From Cerioporus squamosus (Eukaryota > Basidiomycota > Agaricomycetes > Polyporales > Polyporaceae): a stretch of DNA of 13,257 nucleotides. The notes under the pieces are model-generated. The model was not told the origin of the DNA and did no database searches. It saw nothing but the letters and a program-made list of their open reading frames with translations. This document shows, in pieces, positions 8,013 through 13,257 of this stretch (within the stretch, counting starts at the first letter, position 1; every line of letters starts with the position of its first letter). The position numbers and the translations under genes were made by a program. The stretch is taken from the NCBI GenBank assembly GCA_022592435.1, contig JABYQS010000787.1, forward strand, positions 1-13,257, written 5' to 3'.

Positions 8013-8633
8013 ACAGATCACTGGAATATGCGGTGTGTACCGTTCAACAGCGTGGTTATGTGTGTATCATGACTCAATGATGTTACTCGAATGTATGTAC
8101 AAACGAAAGCTTCCGTCACGGGTATCGGTATACCTGAATCCGGACGCCGTTTAGGTACGCGAGAGTCTTCCAGTTAGGAGATGCTCGTTTGCGAGGCCCT
8201 TCTGAATCAGAACGTTGCTCGACGGTATCGAACTCATCCCTGGGATCATAGACCTTCCTAGGACACGATACATTGCTGAACAGCCCCAGCGAACGCGGAA
8301 GTACGTGACTCTCTACCAACATGCCATATATGGTATCCGCTTGTACTGAACGCCGATCGCGAGCGCTCCTCTTCGGCGGTCTCGGACATCGGACTCAACC
8401 ACCTACCACGACTTGTTGTGCACTTGCACTGCAGCAACTCCTCCTCCTCCTCCTTCCCCGAGTGCTCATCTACTGATGATAAACACTTATACGGGCAAGT
8501 AATCTCACTCGTCTGGGTTCGGTGCCACGTCACTCGCGACTCCTAAGATTTCACTGACGGGTAGTCTATGGACTTCGCGCCATGAGCCGGGCTAGATCAT
8601 AACTGTTCCGCAAAATTCGTGATGGACAGCTCT
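8013..8633. other. Intergenic region downstream of copy A
   Basis: There is no recognisable gene on either strand. The first bases after the stop (acagatcactgg) resemble those after copy B (acaaatcactag), so the duplicated unit reaches slightly into the 3' flank. A (CTC)5 microsatellite is present at 8438-8452. The rest should hold the 3' end of dehydrogenase A and upstream sequence of the GH16 gene. Confidence 0.45.
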
Positions 8634-8680
8634 CCCAAAAGTGCTGATGTCAAATAGGTGGACATCAGCCCAGTTTTGGG
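8634..8680. repeat. Imperfect inverted repeat upstream of GH16
   Basis: Two nested perfect stems are present: CCCAAAA/TTTTGGG (8634-8640 with 8674-8680) and GCTGATGTC/GACATCAGC (8643-8651 with 8661-8669). They are separated by a 2-versus-4-nt internal bulge, and a 9-nt loop closes the structure. It lies about 220 bp before the GH16 start codon. It could be a binding site for a dimeric regulator or a remnant of a small inverted-repeat element. Confidence 0.6.
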
Positions 8681-8808
8681 GGCTCATATTCGGTGTGGTA
8701 TCCCTGAAGGCATGATCGCACTGCATCTGCGGATGCTGGAGTCTTCCGCCGGCAGACAAAGCAAGTCAGCCTTCCGTCACTGTCGTCCGGTCGGTCCTCG
8801 ACCTGACA

Positions 8809-8816
8809 TATATAAA
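8809..8816 (+). promoter_or_regulatory. TATA box of the GH16 gene
   Basis: TATATAAA lies in an AT-rich run 83 nt before the ATG, a spacing similar to that of the TATA box before dehydrogenase copy B. No other TATA-like sequence is seen nearer the start. Confidence 0.55.
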
Positions 8817-8898
8817 TATACAAGAGTAGGGCTTGAGAGATAAGCCATAACATCGTCAACTACCCGCGCTCTACCTCTAGTCCGAAACCACTACTATC

Positions 8899-9903
8899 AT
8901 GTTCTCTGCACTACTGCTCGCCTTTCTGCCGCTCGCCTTGGCGAAATCGAAAAGCATCTCAATCGATTTCTCATCCTATGACTCTACGTTCCCGACAGTG
9001 CAGGCGTTCCTCGCCAACCACTCGATCATCATCAACAACTACACTGTCGATTCGCAGAGCGATCCCTTCTCGCGCACCTACACCGCGTCCAACGTTGACA
9101 TCAGCGACGGATACCTGATGCTCAAGGTGTCGGGCGGCACGCAGAACGGCAGCAGCGTCCCGAGCGCGGCCATTCAGACCAACGACACGAACATTCTCTA
9201 CGGGACGTTCAAGACCACCGCGATCGCGTCGAACGTTCCCGGCGTGTGTCATGGGTACGTCACTCGCCTGCTTTTCTCGCTGTCTGCGAACGTACCAATT
9301 TAATCCCTATGTGCTGTTAGCTTCTTCACGTACGAGAACGATTGCCAGGAATCAGACATCGAGATCCTTACCTCGCACTTCACCACTGGCAACGAGAAAA
9401 TCACTCCAGGACTGCAGCTCACGAACCAGGCAACGAGCTGCAACTCGTCTCAGAACACCCGCGATGCGATCCCATACCCTGCCGATCCTACTACTGGGGA
9501 GCATGAGGTACGTTCTGACTTCGCGTTGTCTGCACCCACCACTGAGATTCCTTGTGTTGTTCACAGTATACCCTTGAGTGGAGCCGAAAGTCCACGAAGT
9601 ACTACTTCGACGGCGCGCTGATAGCCACCATGGATACCAACGTTCCCTCCGAGCCGTCCGCCTTCCTCTGGAACTCGGTAAGCACGACGCACACTTCCGC
9701 ATCGCGCGAATGCTTACTTGCCTTGATAGTGGTCGAGTGGCAATGTGAACTGGACTAGTGGCCCGCCCACTGAGGACAGCATTCTCAGGATCTCGAAGAT
9801 CGACATCAGTTACAAGACCAGTGCTGCTCAGCGTACTTCAAGTTCGGCGCTGTCCGTGCTCGCGCTGGTGGTCCCGCTGTTGTCGTGGGCGGTAATCTCC
9901 TAA
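8899..9903 (+). CDS. GH16 beta-glucanase-like protein, GPI-type tail
   Basis: This is a glycoside hydrolase family 16 (concanavalin-A-like jelly roll) protein. The family cuts or transglycosylates beta-1,3- and mixed beta-glucans. Exons at 8899-9254, 9321-9507, 9567-9677 and 9730-9903 give 275 residues, with introns of 66, 59 and 52 nt. Residues 1-15 form a signal peptide ending LPLALA. The catalytic motif is ESDIE: Glu129 nucleophile, Asp131, Glu133 acid/base. Later landmarks are YTLEWSRKSTKYYFDG, FLWNS and WTSGPPTEDSILRISKID, all typical of the GH16 fold. The last 18 or so residues are hydrophobic after a small-residue stretch (SAAQRTSSSA), as in GPI-anchored proteins, so it probably stays at the plasma membrane or wall. 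It is smaller than many fungal laminarinase-like members. It lies between the two dehydrogenase copies but shares no sequence with them. Exact substrate cannot be read from sequence. Confidence 0.85.
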
Positions 9904-10081
9904 GCTAGTTTGCGAAGACAATTTACCCCAGGATTGTGAGATACATACCTATACCCGTGACGGACACTTGAGTCTTTGTACCCATACACCATGAACCGAT
10001 CGAGGGACATTATCAGTCGTATAGAGTTCGTTAAATCCAAAGTGTTGTCAATGATACAGATGACTTGTACTAGTGATTTGT

Positions 10082-11603
10082 CTACGCGTAGATTCCCTCC
10101 AGGAGGTTGACAACCTTCGGCAGCAACGGATCCTCCTTACCCACTGCCCTCTCTGCAACTGTCTGCACATCGCCCTTCGGGACCTTATACTGCGAGAGCG
10201 TCGAGTGCAGACCGAGACCATCGACGAGCCTATGTCACATAATATACATGAGTAGTCTGCGGGAGGAAGATTGCGTGACACGTACTGTTGAATTTCGACC
10301 GAGAGCTGCTTGATGTCGCCCTCGAGCGAGCCTGTGGACGGCTTGCGGAGGTGGAACAGCGCGCCCGCGAGCCATTCCTTGTCTTCCTTCGACGCTGTCT
10401 CGGCCATCAGGGCGACGACTGGTGCGAGGGTGAGACACTGCGTGCGTACTGGTTAGTGATGTCCTTGCGGCCCCTGGAGTCCTGGTAGGCGGAGTACTCT
10501 ACTCACAGATGTGATGCCGTGCGGGATGCCGTATGTAGCACCGAGCTTGTGGCCCAAGCCGTGCGAGAGACCAAGCGCGCTGTACGATAATCAAAGAAGG
10601 CAACGTTCAGTGGACATGACCATAGCCAGCAACCATGCAACGACGCACCTGAACTTGGAGAGCTTGACGGGCCAGAGACTCATCCACGAGGCGATCTGGA
10701 GCTTCTGCCGGGCCACAATGTCTTGCGGGTTGGCCTTGGAAATGGGCAGATACTTGAACAGGTCTGCAATCGCTCCATAGCAGAGGTGCTTGATGGGTGG
10801 GGGAGCGAGCGGCCTGTACAGGTTTTCTGTTGCAATTGTGATTAGACCCGGACATCGCTATCGGAGGGGACCTGTTGACGGAACGTACCTACGGCATGGT
10901 CCAGTGCACGAATGCCTGTGGATAGCCAGAGGCGTTCTGGTGTGGAGAGGGTGAGCTCGGCGTCGAGGATGACACCAGAGGGCGCGAGTTCCGGTGCGAT
11001 CACCGCGACCTTGTGGCCCTCATCGTTCGTATACCCCGCGCCGACCTGGGACGTGAAAATCATGAGCCTCGTCTACAGTGAAAGTACCTGCGCCAGAGAC
11101 TCACGGTATACTCCGCCGCACTCAGCGTGGTCGGGATAGCGATCTGCGGGAGGTACCGCCCGCCGTGCTCCTGCTGGACGAAGTAGAGGATGGCCTTGGA
11201 CGCGTCGACCGGGGAGCCGCCGCCGACGCTGACGATCACGTCCGCACCGACGTCCTTGAACTTCTGCACGCCCGCTCGGATGCCTGCGACCGGCGAGTGC
11301 TCGCCGATTTCATAGAACGTCGCGCCGTAGGCGTTCCGTTCCCGTAGAATGTTCTCGACGGTCTTCACGACGTCGGTCTGTCAAGTAGTGCAGGAATATG
11401 ATGAGCATTGTACGCAGATTCAAATGGAGGAAACGAAGTACCTTGTGGAAGAGACTCTTCCCGGTGACGATGAGAGCCTTCTTAGCTCCGAGGATATCGA
11501 GCAGCTGGGGCAGGGCGGTCTTCACCGATCCTGGTCCGTAGAACACGCCCTTGAGCGTGTCGGTGTATGCATAAGATCCCGACAGATTCGACTCGGCGGA
11601 CAT
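10082..11603 (-). CDS. Iron-ADH-fold, maleylacetate reductase-like protein, copy B
   Basis: This is the paralogue of the gene at 6487-8012, in opposite orientation, with seven exons of identical lengths and phases. The exons are 11603-11442, 11377-11105, 11045-10889, 10826-10649, 10579-10507, 10437-10286 and 10229-10082, giving 380 residues. Visible motifs are VSVGGGSPVD for nucleotide binding, IPTTLSAAEYT, GIRALDHAV, and the canonical histidine block LSHGLGHKLG...YGIPHG with His263, His267 and His277. All introns have GT-AG ends, including intron 4 (AG|GTGCGT). By hand count it differs from copy A at about 35 residues, clustered in exon 5. Because B keeps the usual motif and splice site, it is probably the better-preserved copy. 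The Asp that is the first iron ligand in classical members (GID in FucO) is Arg here, so metal use is doubtful. The role in aromatic catabolism is inferred from family only. Confidence 0.87.
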
Positions 11604-11685
11604 GGCGATGGTTGGGCAGTGGATGACGAGCTTGTGAACAGAATTGAGTAGACTGTACGGCGAGCTTGGTACTGTCGATCGTCAG

Positions 11686-11708
11686 ATATATAGGCCCAGC
11701 ACGTCAAG
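11686..11708 (-). promoter_or_regulatory. Core promoter of dehydrogenase B
   Basis: On the minus strand CTTGACGTGCTGGGCC leads directly into TATATAT, about 83 nt before the start codon. The block aligns with the copy A promoter without gaps. Unlike A, only one CTTGACG box is seen. Confidence 0.55.
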
Positions 11709-12273
11709 GTCGGATCGGCTTGGGGATCTGGTATGTCATCATAAGTCAGATGACGATCCAGCTCTTCGGACAGTCATCTAATTATGTTGTTTCCGTGGGT
11801 AGGATGCATCAATGTCGCACGACGGAGTTGGAGGCCAGCTGAGCGGGCCACTGCTGGCAGGGAGCTGCAGGAAATTGCGTGCCCATGAAGCATATTTAGG
11901 CTATAGCATATAGTACTTCGGCTGTGCTGAGACAGACGGGTATCTTCAACGAGGTAAGTCCGAATGACCAGTAACGAACTGGGAGAACAAGCTTGAGAAC
12001 TTGAAATCATTAGAGTAAGAGAATCACAGAGATATCGATGGTACATGGACCTGGACAAGAGTGATCGGGTCCTCTTGGGTGATGTTGGGTCACAAAGCCT
12101 AAGATGGTAGCGTAGGCGCCCGAAGTCTTGTACAAGTCCACTACTATAGCTAAACGTTCTTAGGGACTAAGTAGTGACTCTAGTACGTACCACCACTTGA
12201 CCCACTTTCCTGTGCACGCCTTGCCAAAGCTTGACTCGTGGACCAACGACGCGTGGTTCAATCACCAACCACC
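11709..12273. other. Intergenic region upstream of copy B
   Basis: No gene is recognisable. The longest minus-strand open frame (11774-12058) has no family resemblance and no splice structure. Distal upstream sequence of dehydrogenase B is expected here. Confidence 0.4.
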
Positions 12274-12471
12274 ATGTGGTTGCCGTCGATCAAGGTGCTC
12301 CTGTCATACGGCGCTGGCTTACTGAGCACCTTCGGGCTTCTCACCACGCATACCGACCCTCCTGTCAACCTCCTATACTTACAGAAAACGGCAGATATCT
12401 CCGCATTTCTGTGTTTCCTGCAACCAGTTGTCGTCAAGAAACGAGTTAGCGACCTGCCTGCATACCTATGA
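12274..12471 (+). CDS. Doubtful small ORF with hydrophobic N-terminus
   Basis: The ATG sits in a favourable context (accaccATG) and opens MWLPSIKVLLSYGAGLLSTF followed by GLLTTHTDPPVN. This is a short hydrophobic segment and then a Pro-containing turn, reading to a stop at 12471 (65 residues). The beginning faintly recalls fungal isoprenylcysteine methyltransferase N-termini, which have one helix then TPPNPP, but no later helix or catalytic motif follows. It could be a degraded fragment or chance. Confidence 0.2.
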   Translation: MWLPSIKVLLSYGAGLLSTFGLLTTHTDPPVNLLYLQKTADISAFLCFLQPVVVKKRVSDLPAYL

Positions 12472-12913
12472 CGTCACTATGACTGTCAAACTCGCGATTA
12501 TTCGAGAGAACGGCTGCGATCAAGGCGAAACAGCGATGTCGACTCAGTACTTACAGTAAGTGATGTATGGTCGGTGACGAATGAAGGCTTCAGCTGACTA
12601 AAAAGTAAGTATCAAGAGTCCAGCAGCGCTGCGCTTGATGATCGATAAAAGGGCTGCAGTCGATTGTCTCCTACTCACTGCAATAAGGCAACGCCCCTCC
12701 GGGCAGACCTGGCCACGAGGGAATCAAACCACGAGAGACGAGACAGTCACGCGAGCTCCCTGACGTAAGGACCAACGAGATTAATGATCGAAGAGCATTG
12801 TATTACAAGTACGAAAGCGGGAGAGCAAGATACGAACGTATATACGCGACAGCTATGATAGCAGCAAGAAACGAGCTTTACATTGCAGGAGAACGATTCA
12901 GCAGACGGATGTA
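12472..12913. other. Intergenic, 3' flank of the last gene
   Basis: No gene is recognised. The 3' untranslated region of the minus-strand gene ending at 12914 should extend into this stretch. I noticed a 13-bp palindrome, ACTTACAGTAAGT, around 12549-12561, and nothing else of note. Confidence 0.4.
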
Positions 12914-13257
12914 CTAGTTCTTAGCGAGAGCATCGGGCCCGAGGATCTTGCGATCGCGCAAGATCTTCTGCATCCTGTAGGCAAACGTAAGTGATTCAAT
13001 GGGAGGTCAGCGGATGGGGGAGCGCGTACCTTTCAACTTGCTGCGGCGTGAACGATCCCTTGGCGTGCTAAAGAAGCGTCAGTAGGACTGGATCACGACA
13101 GTAAAAGAACACAAACCTTGCAAACGAGGAAGGGATGGTAGGGGGGACGGAAGGGAAAGGGAAGGTGACGTTGCTGCGCGCCGGCGGAATGAACTTCTTG
13201 TTGCTGTCGCGCGTGAGGCGTGATCGTGGCTTTAACGTCGAATGCGACGTTCTGCAA
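12914..13257 (-). CDS. Unrecognised small basic protein, 3' end only
   Basis: Three exons are visible on the minus strand, with the gene continuing past the window: 13257-13113 (partial), 13067-13030 and 12974-12914. The protein reads through RSRLTRDSNKKFIPPARSN, then VTFPFPSVPPTIP, HAKGSFTPQQVERMQKIL and RDRKILGPDALAKN before TAG. It is basic and proline-rich, then helical. The style recalls nuclear-encoded mitochondrial ribosomal proteins, but I cannot assign a family. The first visible donor is ambiguous. The strong-looking AG|GTTTGT breaks the frame to the next exon, while GTGTTC 4 nt downstream keeps it (FARF-HAKGSF). Confidence 0.55.

Larger units (their letters stand above)
6386..8024 (+). 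repeat. Left arm of inverted gene duplication
   Basis: Together with 10070-11708 on the other strand this forms an inverted duplication. Each arm includes the CTTGACGT/TATA promoter, all seven exons, recognisably similar introns and about 12 bp past the stop. For example, the 3' part of intron 6 shares gcagactactcatgt. The arms are separated by about 2 kb that holds the GH16 gene. Similarity fades quickly outside these limits. Confidence 0.75.
10070..11708 (-). repeat. Right arm of inverted gene duplication
   Basis: This is the counterpart of 6386-8024. The promoter block at its outer end reads, on the minus strand, CTTGACGT at 11708-11701 and TATATAT at 11692-11686. The inner end, after the stop, reads acaaatcactag. 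Exon sequence is closer between arms than intron sequence, which indicates selection since duplication rather than a very recent copy. Confidence 0.75.

Noticed and set aside
7720..8154. 144-codon plus-strand frame at the end of copy A
   Set aside because: Same reason: it overlaps exons 6 and 7 out of frame, and its Arg-rich protein matches nothing.
8438..8452. (CTC)5 run as a regulatory element
   Set aside because: Short trinucleotide microsatellites are common by slippage; nothing ties this one to promoter function.
8634..8680. Rho-independent terminator
   Set aside because: The window is fungal nuclear DNA by every other sign, so a bacterial-type terminator reading is not appropriate; kept only as an inverted repeat.
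8971..9252. 93-codon open frame antisense to GH16 exon 1
   Set aside because: It is the complement of a strongly supported exon with signal peptide and continuous GH16 reading; its Arg/Val-rich composition is typical of a shadow frame in GC-rich coding DNA.
6386..11708. Composite transposon with dehydrogenase arms
   Set aside because: The repeated arms are ordinary spliced genes with promoters; no transposase, terminal repeat or target-site duplication is visible, so a simple inverted gene duplication is enough.
1..13257. tRNA or rRNA genes, CRISPR array, prokaryotic operon
   Set aside because: None was seen: no repeated spacer structure, no recognisable RNA gene, and the genes are intron-split.

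Overview
The window looks like nuclear DNA of a filamentous basidiomycete, most likely an agaricomycete (a polypore is a guess). The recognisable genes are split by many short GT-AG introns of about 49-120 nt. One locus belongs to DUF6534, a family I know from basidiomycetes. Another gene encodes a secreted GH16 protein with a GPI-type tail. All exon joins below were worked out by hand from reading frame, splice signals and family motifs, and there is no transcript evidence.

Layout: (1) 1-1080 has no recognisable gene. (2) 1109-3361 (+) is a DUF6534 membrane-protein locus. Its 3' half (five exons, 2462-3361) still reads through, but its 5' half is decayed: no in-frame start, in-frame stops, and about 550 bp of extra sequence in the middle. 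(3) 3604-5328 (-) is a 12-helix MFS transporter with six exons; sequence resembling its true N-terminus continues to 5447 in another frame. (4) 6487-8012 (+) is an iron-alcohol-dehydrogenase-fold / maleylacetate reductase-like gene, copy A. (5) 8899-9903 (+) is a GH16 glucanase-like gene. (6) 10082-11603 (-) is copy B of the dehydrogenase, with the same seven exons and intron phases. (7) 12914-13257 (-) is the 3' end of a small unrecognised gene that runs off the window.

The main structure is an inverted duplication. Copies A and B are convergent 1.5-kb genes whose proteins differ at about 35 of 380 residues by my count (about 91% identity). Similarity extends into introns, a short stretch past the stop, and the core promoter (a CTTGACGT box just upstream of TATA). 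They flank the unrelated GH16 gene. The copies have diverged unevenly. Copy A has a GC in place of GT at the intron 4 donor, and its next exon, which carries the metal/active-site histidines, is the most changed, including His to Gln at residue 267.

How the genes work together is inference only. A reductase of the maleylacetate reductase type, a drug/metabolite-type MFS pump and a secreted beta-glucanase-like enzyme would fit a wood- or litter-decay fungus handling aromatics and wall glucans. Nothing here proves co-regulation.
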